Shown here piece after piece: positions 9,470-18,300 of a stretch of DNA of 64,000 bases; the first letter of the stretch is position 1, and the number at the start of each line of letters is the position of its first letter. The DNA comes from Zafaria cholistanensis (GTDB lineage Bacteria; Actinomycetota; Actinomycetes; Actinomycetales; Micrococcaceae): positions 47,360 through 111,359 of the forward strand of contig NZ_BKDJ01000009.1 in the NCBI RefSeq assembly GCF_008580665.1, given 5' to 3'. Both the position numbers and the translations under genes were made by a program. Below the pieces are notes generated by a model that saw only the letters and a program-made list of their open reading frames with translations, searched no databases and was not told the origin of the DNA.

Positions 9470-11032
9470 GACCCGGACCCTGTCCGGGCCGGCCGCGGGT
9501 GCCAGAAGGGCCAGCGCGGCCTCGCAGCTGCGGATGACGGTCCGGTAGTCCTCAAGGGCGGCGCGGTCCGCCAACGGGTTCGCGGCGGCCCGGCGCCATC
9601 GGCCCAGGCACTCCAGGGCGCGCGCCCGCAGCTCCCCGTCCGAGGCGTCCCCTCCGGCCATCCCCAGCCGCTCCGCCGGCGTGTCGCCGCCTCCACCCAC
9701 AAGGCGCCCCGCCTCGGCGGCAAGCCACGGTTCCACGGGCAGCCGGCCTCCGTGCACCCGGGCCGCGGTCCGCAGTTCCGGAAAGTCCTGGGCGTTGGCC
9801 CGGACGCGTTCGAGCGACTCGGCCAGCCGGATCGCTCCGGGGCGCGGGCGCGTCCGGAGCAGGGCCTCGATGCCGTCCAGGACCGCGCACGCCTTCAACC
9901 GGCTCCCCTGTGCCACGAAGCCGGCCGAAATGAGCTCCAGCAGGCCGGCCAGCCCGCTGCGCCGGGCGAGTTCGCGGGACAGCGGAAGCGGCCTGTCGGT
10001 TCCCCCGCGGATCAGGGCGGCGGCCAACCTGATGCCAAACAGGCCGAACCGTTCCAGGAGCCGGGCCCGCAGGTCCGGGTCCATATCCTCCGGCCCGTCC
10101 GAGCGGACGAACCGGTCCGCGGAGAGCAGAAGCCGCTCCCGCGCGCTTCGGTCGAGGCCGGCCAGTTGCACCAACGCACCGAATTCCTCCCGGTGCAGGG
10201 TGCGGGCCGCCCGGGCCAGCAGGCCGGCAACCGGGACCACCCCCAGGGCCAGGTCGCGCAGTGCGCCCCCGCGGGCATACTGTTCGGCACAGGCGCCCGC
10301 GGAGATGAGCGAGCCGATCCGGCCCGCGCCAATTTCGTCGGCCCGGGAAAGCACCACCAGGACGTTGGCGGCGCCGGCGCCGGGGGCGGCCGCATCCCGC
10401 AGCGCCCGCAAGTGGTCCAGGTCCGCCTCGCGCGGGTGGCGCATGAGGTACACGACGGCATCGGCCTCTGCGGCCACGCGCGGGGGAAAGGGAAGGCCGC
10501 CCGGTGCGGCGGGTTCGGGCAGGCCGGCGGGTTCAAGCGGGCGGGTGGGGTTCGGGTCCGGCGGCGAGGCCGGACCCGGGGTGTCGATCAGGGTCAGGGA
10601 GCGCAGCCCCTCCGCGGGCCACTCGATGACCAGGCGTTCCACCTCCTGCGCGGCCGGTCCGCCCAGGTCCACGACCAGCCGGCCGTCCCTTCGGTCCAGG
10701 CGCAGCGGGCGGGATTGGCCGGAAAAGGAATGGGCCGTGGCCCGGGGGGCGGGGCCATAGCGGTACCACACCACCAGGTGCGGGTGCCGGCGGGCCTCCT
10801 CCAGGGCGATCCCCTCGCCCACGATGGCGTTCAGCAGCGTGGTCTTGCCGGACTTGGCCAGCCCCGCCAGGGCAACCCTCACCGGCTCCCCCATCCGTTC
10901 GGCGTACCCGCGCAGCAGGGCGCACGCGGCCGGATCGTCCCGGTAGACCTCCAGCGTGTCCCGGATGAGCCCGCCCACCGCCGCCCTGACCGCGGCGTTC
11001 GTGCCTACCGCGTGCGTACCCGTTCCGTTCAT
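9398..11032 (-). CDS. Dynamin-like GTPase, IniC-like
   Basis: This 544-residue P-loop GTPase has G1 GLAKSGKTT (57-65), G3 DTPG (150-153) and a G4-like SRAD (229-232) in place of the usual N/TKxD. The N-terminal GTPase domain, long helical C-terminal half and pairing with a larger dynamin match the IniA/IniC pair of mycobacterial iniBAC. Such proteins bind membranes and remodel or repair them using GTP. The ATG overlaps the stop of the IniA-like gene (ATGA at 11029-11032), so translation is coupled and the two proteins are likely made together. The C-terminal 24 codons overlap the convergent membrane-protein gene. No transmembrane segment is obvious. Confidence 0.8.
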   Translation of the reverse strand: MNGTGTHAVGTNAAVRAAVGGLIRDTLEVYRDDPAACALLRGYAERMGEPVRVALAGLAKSGKTTLLNAIVGEGIALEEARRHPHLVVWYRYGPAPRATAHSFSGQSRPLRLDRRDGRLVVDLGGPAAQEVERLVIEWPAEGLRSLTLIDTPGPASPPDPNPTRPLEPAGLPEPAAPGGLPFPPRVAAEADAVVYLMRHPREADLDHLRALRDAAAPGAGAANVLVVLSRADEIGAGRIGSLISAGACAEQYARGGALRDLALGVVPVAGLLARAARTLHREEFGALVQLAGLDRSARERLLLSADRFVRSDGPEDMDPDLRARLLERFGLFGIRLAAALIRGGTDRPLPLSRELARRSGLAGLLELISAGFVAQGSRLKACAVLDGIEALLRTRPRPGAIRLAESLERVRANAQDFPELRTAARVHGGRLPVEPWLAAEAGRLVGGGGDTPAERLGMAGGDASDGELRARALECLGRWRRAAANPLADRAALEDYRTVIRSCEAALALLAPAAGPDRVRVLLRPEPGTGPVQHAQHQRHPAQR

Positions 11033-12960
11033 GCCCGCCCCGCTCCGGCCCGCTCCGGCCCGCCGTGTTCCTGTGTGCCGTGTTCTTGGAGGCCCTGTTC
11101 CTGGAGGCCCCGTTCCGCTTCTTCCGTCCCGAGCCCCTGCGGCCCGTCCCCCGGGTTCGCGTCGGCCGCCGCCAGGCGGGCGTCCAGCGCGTCAAGGCGT
11201 CCCAGCCGGTCCCGGATCTGCCGGATGCGCCCGTCGCGTTCGGCGGCGAAGGTGGCCGCGGCCTCCTGGGCGGCGTGGGAGGAGTCGGTCAGGGACCGGT
11301 GGTGCTCTTCCGCGATGTCCGTGAAGTGGTCCCGGGTCTCGCGCTGGACCAGCCGGAGCCTGTCCTTGAGCTGCTTGCCCACCTGGAAGACGACGTCGTC
11401 GATGTGGCGGCGCACCAGGGTCTTGGCGTCGCCCTGGCGGCGCTTGAGGCGGGCCTGCCGGTCCTCCTGGTATCCCTTGGCCCCCAGCAGCACCCCGGCG
11501 CCCACGGAGATGGGGTTGATCAGCGGCATTCCGGCCAGTCCGGTGAGGAGGCCGAACATCAGGACACCTCCGTAGGAACCGCGCATGCCGATCAGCACCT
11601 TCTGGAAGAAGCCGACGTATCCGCGGTCCAGGTCGGGCACGGGGGCGACGGGGTCCAGCACGCTGCCCGTGTCGCCGACGCGCAGTTCCGGCAGGGCCAC
11701 GCCGTCCGCGGCGAAATGCTCGGCCACCTCGCGGGCCAGCCACGCCGCGCGGCCGTCGGTCCACACGAAGGTGTCCGATACCGCCGCTGCGACCCGCTGC
11801 TGAAGCCACGCGGAGAAATCGGACCAGACGGGGCCGGGATCGCCCTGGTCGATCGCCGTTTCGGCTTCCCGCTGGATGTGCCGCAGCCGGTCCCGGAGGT
11901 CGTGCTCGAGGTCCGCGATCAGGTCGCCGACGCCGTCGTTGAGCGTGGTTTGCCACCGGGCCGAACGGCGGCGCAGTTCGTCGGCCCGCTGCCTGGCCGC
12001 CTCCAGCTCGGCAAGGCGCCGGGGCGTTCCGGACGGGTTCTCCAGGGCGTCCAGCTCGGTCCGCAGGGACAGCCGCAGCTGGTCGATGACGGACCGAAGG
12101 TCCTGGGCGGCCCGTCGCTGGCGGGTGCGCCGGGCCTTCCCGACCACCTCCCCGCGCAGGTATGCCACCAGCGGTCCGTATCCGGATTCGGCGTGCAGCT
12201 CGCTGTCCTGCAGCCGGGCCGCGTGCAGCCGCAGTTCGGCGGAGACGGGAAACAGGGGAATGGCCGGGTCAATGCGGTCCAGGTGGTCCCTGTCCGCGAC
12301 GGCCACTTCGCGCCAGTGGGGATAGATGTCGGTCTTGGTCACCACGCAGGCTACGTGGGGCGTCAGCTGCAGCCCCTGGCGCAGGAACCGGAGCTCGGAC
12401 TCGGTAAGTTCCTGCGAGGCATCGGTGACCAGCAGCATCGCGTCCGCGCTGCCCAGGGCGACCAGGGCCGCCAGCTCGTGGGCCGAATGCACGCCCCCCA
12501 CGCCGGGAGAATCCACGATGACCAGTCCGTCGGCCAGGAGGTGGCGCGGGACCCGGACCTCGGCCCCCAGCAACCGCATGCGGTTTCCGGCGTTGCCCTT
12601 CGCGGACACATAGGTCCCGATCTCCTCCAGGCCCACGGGCCGGCGCTCGGCGGTGGCCGCTCCGTCCCCGAACGGGTCACCGTCCTGCGGGACCAGGACT
12701 GTCGCGGACGGGGTCTCCCCGTGGCGGACCACGGTGGGCACGGAGGTGGCCAGGACATCGTCCACCGGGCAGGCGGGGGCGTTGACCAGGGCGTTGACCA
12801 GTTGGCTCTTCCCCTGCTTGAACTCCCCGACCACGACCACGCGGACGTCCCGCTCCAGGAGCCTGCGGCGCGTGTTTTCCAGGCGGCGGCGCAGGTCCGG
12901 CCGGCCGGCCGGTTCCGCCTCGGCAATGCCGTCCCCGAGCAGGTCAACCAGTTCAGCCAC
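11029..12960 (-). CDS. Dynamin-like GTPase, IniA-like
   Basis: This 643-residue bacterial dynamin-like protein has G1 GEFKQGKSQ (45-53), a switch threonine region ATSVPT, G3 DSPG (150-153) and G4 TKTD (208-211). A helical neck and trunk follow. A hydrophobic stretch at about 462-492 (with LMFGLLTGLAGMPL) is the probable membrane-inserting paddle. In mycobacteria IniA hydrolyses GTP and causes membrane fission; the same activity is inferred here. The GTG at 12960 is supported by an excellent AAGGAGG site 5 bases before it and by the family N-terminus; longer in-frame versions run into the iniB-iniA spacer. The C-terminus is a repetitive Gln/Glu/Gly tail (GLQEQ, GLQEH, GTQEH) built from 15-bp tandem units. 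Confidence 0.85.
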   Translation of the reverse strand: MAELVDLLGDGIAEAEPAGRPDLRRRLENTRRRLLERDVRVVVVGEFKQGKSQLVNALVNAPACPVDDVLATSVPTVVRHGETPSATVLVPQDGDPFGDGAATAERRPVGLEEIGTYVSAKGNAGNRMRLLGAEVRVPRHLLADGLVIVDSPGVGGVHSAHELAALVALGSADAMLLVTDASQELTESELRFLRQGLQLTPHVACVVTKTDIYPHWREVAVADRDHLDRIDPAIPLFPVSAELRLHAARLQDSELHAESGYGPLVAYLRGEVVGKARRTRQRRAAQDLRSVIDQLRLSLRTELDALENPSGTPRRLAELEAARQRADELRRRSARWQTTLNDGVGDLIADLEHDLRDRLRHIQREAETAIDQGDPGPVWSDFSAWLQQRVAAAVSDTFVWTDGRAAWLAREVAEHFAADGVALPELRVGDTGSVLDPVAPVPDLDRGYVGFFQKVLIGMRGSYGGVLMFGLLTGLAGMPLINPISVGAGVLLGAKGYQEDRQARLKRRQGDAKTLVRRHIDDVVFQVGKQLKDRLRLVQRETRDHFTDIAEEHHRSLTDSSHAAQEAAATFAAERDGRIRQIRDRLGRLDALDARLAAADANPGDGPQGLGTEEAERGLQEQGLQEHGTQEHGGPERAGAGRA

Positions 12961-12979
12961 GTTTCCTCCTTGCGCTTGC

Positions 12980-13054
12980 GGACAGGCCCCGCGGGGGCCT
13001 GTCCGGCGGGGCGGCGCCCCCGGCCGGACAGGCAGGGGCCCGCGGGCCCCTGCC
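12980..13054 (-). terminator. Two strong hairpins between iniB-like and iniA-like genes
   Basis: Two perfect 11-bp stems occur in the 122-bp spacer. The first is GGACAGGCCCC/GGGGCCTGTCC at 12980-13004; the second is GGCAGGGGCCC/GGGCCCCTGCC at 13031-13054. Neither is followed by a T-run. They could partly terminate transcription or protect the iniB message end, so that iniB is expressed more than the GTPase genes. That role is inferred. Confidence 0.5.
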
Positions 13055-13082
13055 CGGGCGGCTGGCGCCGGGGTGCTGTTCC

Positions 13083-13937
13083 CTACGGTGCGTCCACGCC
13101 GCCTGCCGCGGGCAGGTCCACGTCGAGGTCGACGTCGTTCTCCTGTACCACGACCGAATCGTCGATGTCGGTGAACTCGGGCTCGTAGCGTTCGATCTCC
13201 ACGTTGACCGAGTTGTCCTCCACCTTCGTGCGCGAGGTGCCGGCGGTGACGTTGTTGTTGCTGCCTCCGGAATGCACCTCGGTCGAGGCATCGGTCCTGA
13301 CGTCGGCCCTGGAGCTGCCGCTGACGGCTGCGGACCCGGCGCCGGAGGACGACGCCGAGTGGTCGCCCGAGGTCACCACCGATTCGTTGTCGAAGTTCTG
13401 GGTAACGTCGCCGTTGGCCCAAATGTTCTGGTTCACGGACTGGTCCGTGATCGTGTCGCGGTCATCGACCTTCGAGGTGTAGGAGTACTCGTTCACGATC
13501 CGGGTGATGTGCTCCACGGCGCGGTCGTAGTCGCCGCCGCTTCCCCCACTGCCCCCGCTCCCGCCGCTTCCTCCACTGCCCCCGCTGCCGCCGGCGCTGA
13601 AAGCACCAATGCCGCCGCCACCCCCACCGCCGCCGCCGCCGGCACCGCCGCCGCCCCAGCCAAGGTCGCTGACGCGCCCGCTCAGGTCGAAGTCGGACTC
13701 GGGGTCGTTGCCCTCGATCGTCGAGTCGTTGCCGCCGGTGTCATAGTCGCGGTCGAATGAGACATCGGAGAAGTCAACGAGGCTGGGCAGGACCGCGTCC
13801 ACGTCGGAGGAGCAGACATTGCCCAGGCCGGCGGCACCAAGGGACCGGTCGGGGTCCTCCTGGAAGGCCTTCACGGCTCCCGGGTCCTTGAAAAGGTTCA
13901 TCATGAAGTCGAGCAGAACGGTCGAAACGTTCGTCAT
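13083..13937 (-). CDS. IniB N-terminal domain protein
   Basis: This 284-residue protein starts with the IniB-type N-terminal domain. LLDFMMNLFKDPGAV and the following DPDRSLGAAGL (about residues 8-37) match the xxDFxxNLFxDP...F..DP..AL..AGL pattern. Then come an acidic stretch, a poly-Gly tract (about 95-110), a Gly-Gly-Ser repeat (about 115-136), and a long Asn/Asp/Ser/Thr/Val-rich segment with TITDQSVNQNIWANGDVTQNF. No signal peptide or membrane segment is clear. In mycobacteria IniB is the first gene of the isoniazid-inducible operon and its molecular role is not settled. The ATG at 13937 has a GGAG site; an upstream in-frame start would add 17 unrelated residues. Placement before two dynamins supports the call. 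Confidence 0.8.
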   Translation of the reverse strand: MTNVSTVLLDFMMNLFKDPGAVKAFQEDPDRSLGAAGLGNVCSSDVDAVLPSLVDFSDVSFDRDYDTGGNDSTIEGNDPESDFDLSGRVSDLGWGGGGAGGGGGGGGGGIGAFSAGGSGGSGGSGGSGGSGGSGGDYDRAVEHITRIVNEYSYTSKVDDRDTITDQSVNQNIWANGDVTQNFDNESVVTSGDHSASSSGAGSAAVSGSSRADVRTDASTEVHSGGSNNNVTAGTSRTKVEDNSVNVEIERYEPEFTDIDDSVVVQENDVDLDVDLPAAGGVDAP

Positions 13938-14295
13938 GCGAGGCTCCTTCAGGCCGAAAATTCTTCGGATGTGCAGTCTGTCGGACAAGTGCCCGGCACC
14001 CCTAACCTATGCGGGCCACACCGGCCCCGCATCGGGACTCATCCCCTAATGGCGGATCCCCCTATAGGGGGTCCCGCCCCGCGGGCCGGGGGGAAACTGG
14101 GGGCACTTGAGGGGGCACTTGAGGGGCGCCAGGGGTTGACAGCTGCCCTCGGAAGTGCGCCGCGCAATGGGCCGCCGGGCTGCGTCGGGGAAAACCGGCG
14201 GGCACGGACGGCAGGGAATCGGGGACGTAACGGCACGCGCGGGACAGGGACCCGGAAAAGGGACCGGAAGGGGCGCCCTGGCAGGGGGTGGCCCG
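13938..14295 (-). promoter_or_regulatory. iniB upstream region with repeated GGGCACTTG boxes
   Basis: This 358-bp gap between iniR (stop 14296) and iniB (start 13937) holds no gene. It has two adjacent identical 12-mers GGGGGCACTTGA (14099-14110, 14111-14122). An inverted copy of the core, CAAGTGCCC, lies at 13986-13994, about 50 bp before the iniB ATG, and a degenerate GAAGTGCGC at 14152-14160. A TAGGTT hexamer on the minus strand (complement of 14004-14009) is a possible -10. A short palindrome CCCCTATAGGGG lies near 14059-14070. The boxes are candidates for IniR binding because IniR is encoded immediately upstream; this is inferred. Confidence 0.6.
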
Positions 14296-16989
14296 TCATC
14301 TGGCCCCAACAGGGGCGGCGTCCCCGCCCCCGGCCGCCGCCCCGGTTTCCCCGCCGTCAAGGACCAGCCGGAGCCGGGCCAGCAGTTCCGGGCGCGTGGC
14401 CGCCCCCAGCCGGTGCCGGATGCGGGCGATGTGGTGCTCCGCGGTGCGGGGAGAGATGAACATCGCCTCCCCGATCTCGCGGTAGGTCTTGCCCTGGAGG
14501 ACCAGCCGGGCGACGTCCCGTTCCCGGGGGCTGAGCGCCGCCGCAGAGGGTGCCGGCCCGGCGGGCGCCTCCCGGGCAGGCTCTCCGCCGGCGGAGGCCC
14601 CGCCGGTGGACGCTCCCGATCCCCCGGGCGGGGGGGCTGCCGCAAAACCCTCTGCCGCCGCAGGGCCCTCTGCCGCCGCGTGGGCTCCGCGGCGCAGGTC
14701 CCGGGCGCAGGAGAGCAGCCGGTGCATGTCCCTGCGGTCATCCGCCCGGCCCGCGGCGTGTCCGGCCAGCCGCGCGCCCTCCCATGCCAGGCCGGCGCCG
14801 GCCAGGCCGTTCGCGGCGGATTCGACGGCGGCGGCGTCGACTTCCCCCGCCAGGACGGCGACCCAGGCCTTCCCCGCGGTGGCCAGCCGCGAAGCCAGCC
14901 GGGACACCGGCCCGTCCAGCGACGCGGCGCGGGCCAGCGCGGCGGCATGCGGGGCAAGGTCGTGCGGGCGTTCGGCCAGGAGCGCTGCCTGCATCGAATA
15001 CCAGTGCAGCGGGACCGCCCACAGCGGCGGGTCTCCCAGCCGTCCCAGCACGGCCCAGGCTTCCTCCAGTTGCGGCTGCAACGGACCGTCGTCGCGCAAC
15101 CGTGCGCCGGCTACCGCCAGCTCACCCAGCGGCAGGAGGCAGTAGAGATCCGCAACAACATGCATCTGGTGCTCCCGGGCCTTGCGCCAGGCGCGCACGA
15201 GGGCCGGGAGGTCGTCGGCGCGCCGGGCCAGGCCGACGGCGAGCGCGTGCAGGAACAGCTTGTCGCGGGGGGTCGCCGGATGGGCGCCCCCGGTGGCCTC
15301 GGCCATGAGGGCACGGGCCCGCTCCGGGCGGTCCAGCAGCATGTGGGACCACGCCTGCAGCAGCAGCATGCGGGGCCGGGCAGCCTTCCCTCCCTGTCCT
15401 CCGGCCAGTGCGGCGGCAAGGATCGATTCCGCCGTGCCGGGTTTTCCGCAGTGCAGGGCCACCAGGGCGGCCAGCACCGCGGGCAGTTCCGGCAGCGGCA
15501 CCAGGGCGCCGGCGGCCGTGAGGGTGTCCGAGGCCCGGACCAGCGCCGACAGCGCCTCGGCGGCCCGTCCTTCCGCCGCGTCCAGGCAGCCCTGTCCCAT
15601 CAGCGCCGCGGCCACGGAGTGGAGGGTGGGCGAACCGGACCGCACCGCGGTTTCCAGCATGCTCCGCGCCCCGGCCAGGTCCCCGACGCCGACCAGGGCC
15701 ACGGCGGCCAGGGAGGAGGATTCCCCGGTCCTGGCCGGGCCCAGCCAGCGGTACGCGTCGGCGCCCCGGGCCAGCAGTCCGCGCCGGGACCATATGGCGG
15801 CGGCGGTGTTGGCCACCCGCTCCGCGTCCGGAGGACTGTCCAGGGCAAGGAGCCCGTCGACAATCCGCCCCGCCCCCTCCAGGTCTCCTCCCGCCAGTGC
15901 CGCCTGGGCCCGACGGGGTGCCAGGAGCACCCCGTCGGCACCGGCGGTTTTCGCTTCGTCGTACAGTTGCAGCGCGCGGGCGGGGTCGGTGCCCAGCACG
16001 CCGTCCCCCGCCTGCTCCAGGGCGCGGGCCACCCGGATATCCCGCACCCCGCTGCGGGCCAGGTCCCGGGCGACGCCCTCGAGGGCGCATCCGGTGGCCA
16101 CGTAGCCATCAACCAGCGCCCGCTGGAGGCTGCGCAGCCGGAACCGCGGCATGGTGCCGATCAGGGCCTGGCGCACCAGCGGGATGAGGCGGCCGTCGGG
16201 CAGCAGCAGCCCGGCGGTACGGGCCTCGTCCACCAGTTCGTCAATGGTTTGGCCCGCGAAATCCGGCCATGGGGGTTCCACCTCGGCGGAGTCGAAGCCG
16301 GCGGCGAGCGAAAGGAGCACGTGGCGCAGGCCCTCATCGACCCTCTGCAGGTCGCGGCCGAGCTGCTCCGCCACGGCCTGCATCCCCTGGGGATCGAGCG
16401 CGACGGCGTCCCCGTCACCCAGGGCCGGCAGCGTCCGCGCGACCAGCCACGCCATGCCTCCGGTTTTGTCCAGCACGTCGGCCACCAGCGCCGGGGGCGC
16501 GGGGGCCCCGGTCACGGCCGCGATCCGGGCCTGGACCTCCCCGGGGCCCAGCGGGTCCAGGACCACCTGTGGCCGGTGCCGTTCAAGGGCCCGCACCAGC
16601 CTGTCCAGGGCCGGGGTGCGGGACGAGCTGCGGTAGGCGACCACAAGGTCGGCATGGTCGCCGTCGACCATCGACTGCAGGCGGCCCAGTTCCGTTTCGC
16701 CGAGCCGGTGGGCGTCATCGACCAGTACGGCCGACGGGACCGCATGTCCGGCAGGATCCGCGGGACTGGCAGGATACACGGCGGCGTGGTCGCGGCTGAC
16801 GGGGATGCCGCGGGCCCGGTATGTCGCCTCCAGGCGGTCCAGCAGGGCGGTTTTGCCCGACCCTCCGGCACCTGCGATGCCGACCAGCAGACGTTCCTTG
16901 GGGCGCGCCGAGACGTCCGCGAACAGGGTGGCCGCATGCGTCCGGTCCAGTGGGCGCGCCGCGGCCATCGGATGGGTTTCCCGCTCCAT
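14296..16989 (-). CDS. IniR-like ATPase / LuxR-type transcriptional regulator
   Basis: This 897-residue large regulator has an N-terminal P-loop ATPase with Walker A GIAGAGGSGKTALL (37-50) and Walker B LVDDAH (89-94). A long helical, TPR-like, Ala-rich centre follows (about 300-780), and a C-terminal LuxR HTH starts at LSPRERDVARLVLQGKTYRE (819 on), with ISPRTAEHHIARIR as the recognition helix region. This is the LAL/STAND design, in which the ATPase and repeats sense a ligand and oligomerise. Its position next to iniBAC and the Hsp70 gene matches the isoniazid-response regulator IniR. The ATG at 16989 lies 6 bp after the Hsp70 stop; a second Met at residue 8 is an alternative. It is the likely activator of the iniB promoter. 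Confidence 0.78.
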   Translation of the reverse strand: MERETHPMAAARPLDRTHAATLFADVSARPKERLLVGIAGAGGSGKTALLDRLEATYRARGIPVSRDHAAVYPASPADPAGHAVPSAVLVDDAHRLGETELGRLQSMVDGDHADLVVAYRSSSRTPALDRLVRALERHRPQVVLDPLGPGEVQARIAAVTGAPAPPALVADVLDKTGGMAWLVARTLPALGDGDAVALDPQGMQAVAEQLGRDLQRVDEGLRHVLLSLAAGFDSAEVEPPWPDFAGQTIDELVDEARTAGLLLPDGRLIPLVRQALIGTMPRFRLRSLQRALVDGYVATGCALEGVARDLARSGVRDIRVARALEQAGDGVLGTDPARALQLYDEAKTAGADGVLLAPRRAQAALAGGDLEGAGRIVDGLLALDSPPDAERVANTAAAIWSRRGLLARGADAYRWLGPARTGESSSLAAVALVGVGDLAGARSMLETAVRSGSPTLHSVAAALMGQGCLDAAEGRAAEALSALVRASDTLTAAGALVPLPELPAVLAALVALHCGKPGTAESILAAALAGGQGGKAARPRMLLLQAWSHMLLDRPERARALMAEATGGAHPATPRDKLFLHALAVGLARRADDLPALVRAWRKAREHQMHVVADLYCLLPLGELAVAGARLRDDGPLQPQLEEAWAVLGRLGDPPLWAVPLHWYSMQAALLAERPHDLAPHAAALARAASLDGPVSRLASRLATAGKAWVAVLAGEVDAAAVESAANGLAGAGLAWEGARLAGHAAGRADDRRDMHRLLSCARDLRRGAHAAAEGPAAAEGFAAAPPPGGSGASTGGASAGGEPAREAPAGPAPSAAALSPRERDVARLVLQGKTYREIGEAMFISPRTAEHHIARIRHRLGAATRPELLARLRLVLDGGETGAAAGGGDAAPVGAR

Positions 16990-16995
16990 GCCGGA

Positions 16996-18300
16996 TCACG
17001 CCCCCGGCCGGGAGGCGCCGGACGCCGCGGTCATCCCCGTGCCGGCCGCGATCCGCTGCCGGGTCCGGGGCACGGGGATGTAGAGGACCCCGCCGGCCTC
17101 CACCGTCGGGGGGGCGGGGAGCAGCAGGCCAAGGTCGTCCGGATGGGGCCGGACCGCAGTTCCATGGACCCTCAAGACGCTGGCCACGACGGCCTCCGTG
17201 CCCACGCCGGCCTTGAGGTGGCCGGCCGCGGCCAGTGCTGCGCCCCGGGCGGTCACGGAGGCGGGATCGGCATCGGCCGCGACTGCCCCGGGAGCTTCTT
17301 CGGCGAGGATCCGCGCCGCGAGGGGAATGGCGGCCGTTCCCCCGGTGAGGATGACCGCAGCCAGGTCCCGGACGGACACCCTGGCCGAGCGCAGCGCCTG
17401 GCCCAGGATGTCCGCGGCCCCGCGCAGGAGGTTCCCGGCCAGTGCCTCGAACTCCTCCGGGGTGATCCGCACCTGCTTTCGCGCCCCGGGCAGGACCACC
17501 TTGACGGTGGCTTCGGCGCCTCCGGCGAGCGCCTCCTTGGCTGTGGCGCATTCGCGCCGAACCTGCGCCAGCGCGGACGCGACGCGGGGATCTCCGGTGT
17601 CCGGCTCCCCGGCCGGCCCGCCCAGCGCGTCGAGGACATGCGCGAACACGGCCTCGTCCAGCTCGGCGCCCAGGTCCCGGGCGGGGCCGCCGGAACGGCC
17701 CAGGGTCTCGAAGTCCGCGGCCCCGCGGTCCGTTCCCGCGCCCCTGCGCAGGACGGTGGCCTCAACGCTGCCGCCGAGGTTGCACACTGCCACCATGGCG
17801 CCCGGATCCAGCGGAGTCCCGGCGGCGTGGTGCAGCGCGGCCGCTTCCGGTTCGCTGAGCAGGAGCGCATGGGCCAGCCCTGCCTCCGCCAGCGCCCGCC
17901 GGGCGACCGACACCCGGTACCCGCCCCACCCGCGCGGGTGGGTCAGGGCCACCGCTGCCGCGGGAGCCCCCTCGCGGGCCTCCACGGTGGTGACCACCCA
18001 GCGGGCCAGCGCCGCGTACAGTTCCTCCGCCGGGACCAGGGCCTCCCCCACGGCCAGCGGGACCGAGTCCCCCACCCGGGCCTTGAATCCCCGGGCCAGG
18101 CGTTCCGGGCATTCCCAGCCCCGGGATTCGGCGGCATCCCCGGCCAGGACGCGGCCATCCGCGGCCAGGAACAGGGCGCTTGCGGCCCTGGGGGTGTGCA
18201 CACCGAGGCCCAGCGGGGCGGGATCCTCCCCGCTGCCGGGCCGGAGAATCGCGGCTCCGGTAGAGCACGCGCCCAGGTCAATGCCAAGAACATATGTCAC
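16996..18300 (-). CDS. Hsp70 family ATPase (nucleotide-binding domain only)
   Basis: This 434-residue protein has the actin/Hsp70 ATPase fold: phosphate 1 GIDLGACSTG (6-15), SEPEAAALHH in the middle, a LGGSVEATVL phosphate-2-like strand, and ILTGGTAAIPL as the adenosine motif. DnaK is about 600 residues; the substrate-binding domain is absent and only a short Pro/Arg-rich tail follows. It is therefore not a general chaperone. The GTG start has a GGGGGAAA-type site. It sits first in a probable Hsp70-iniR transcript, and may act as a sensor partner of IniR; this is inferred from context. The gene is divergent from glgX. Confidence 0.78.
   Translation of the reverse strand: MTYVLGIDLGACSTGAAILRPGSGEDPAPLGLGVHTPRAASALFLAADGRVLAGDAAESRGWECPERLARGFKARVGDSVPLAVGEALVPAEELYAALARWVVTTVEAREGAPAAAVALTHPRGWGGYRVSVARRALAEAGLAHALLLSEPEAAALHHAAGTPLDPGAMVAVCNLGGSVEATVLRRGAGTDRGAADFETLGRSGGPARDLGAELDEAVFAHVLDALGGPAGEPDTGDPRVASALAQVRRECATAKEALAGGAEATVKVVLPGARKQVRITPEEFEALAGNLLRGAADILGQALRSARVSVRDLAAVILTGGTAAIPLAARILAEEAPGAVAADADPASVTARGAALAAAGHLKAGVGTEAVVASVLRVHGTAVRPHPDDLGLLLPAPPTVEAGGVLYIPVPRTRQRIAAGTGMTAASGASRPGA

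Noticed and set aside
14059..14070. CCCCTATAGGGG palindrome as the iniB operator
   Set aside because: It is a single short palindrome not repeated elsewhere in the region. The GGGCACTTG repeats are stronger candidates.
14136..14141. TTGACA on the plus strand as a promoter -35
   Set aside because: No -10 at proper spacing and no plus-strand gene downstream; the next genes read on the minus strand.
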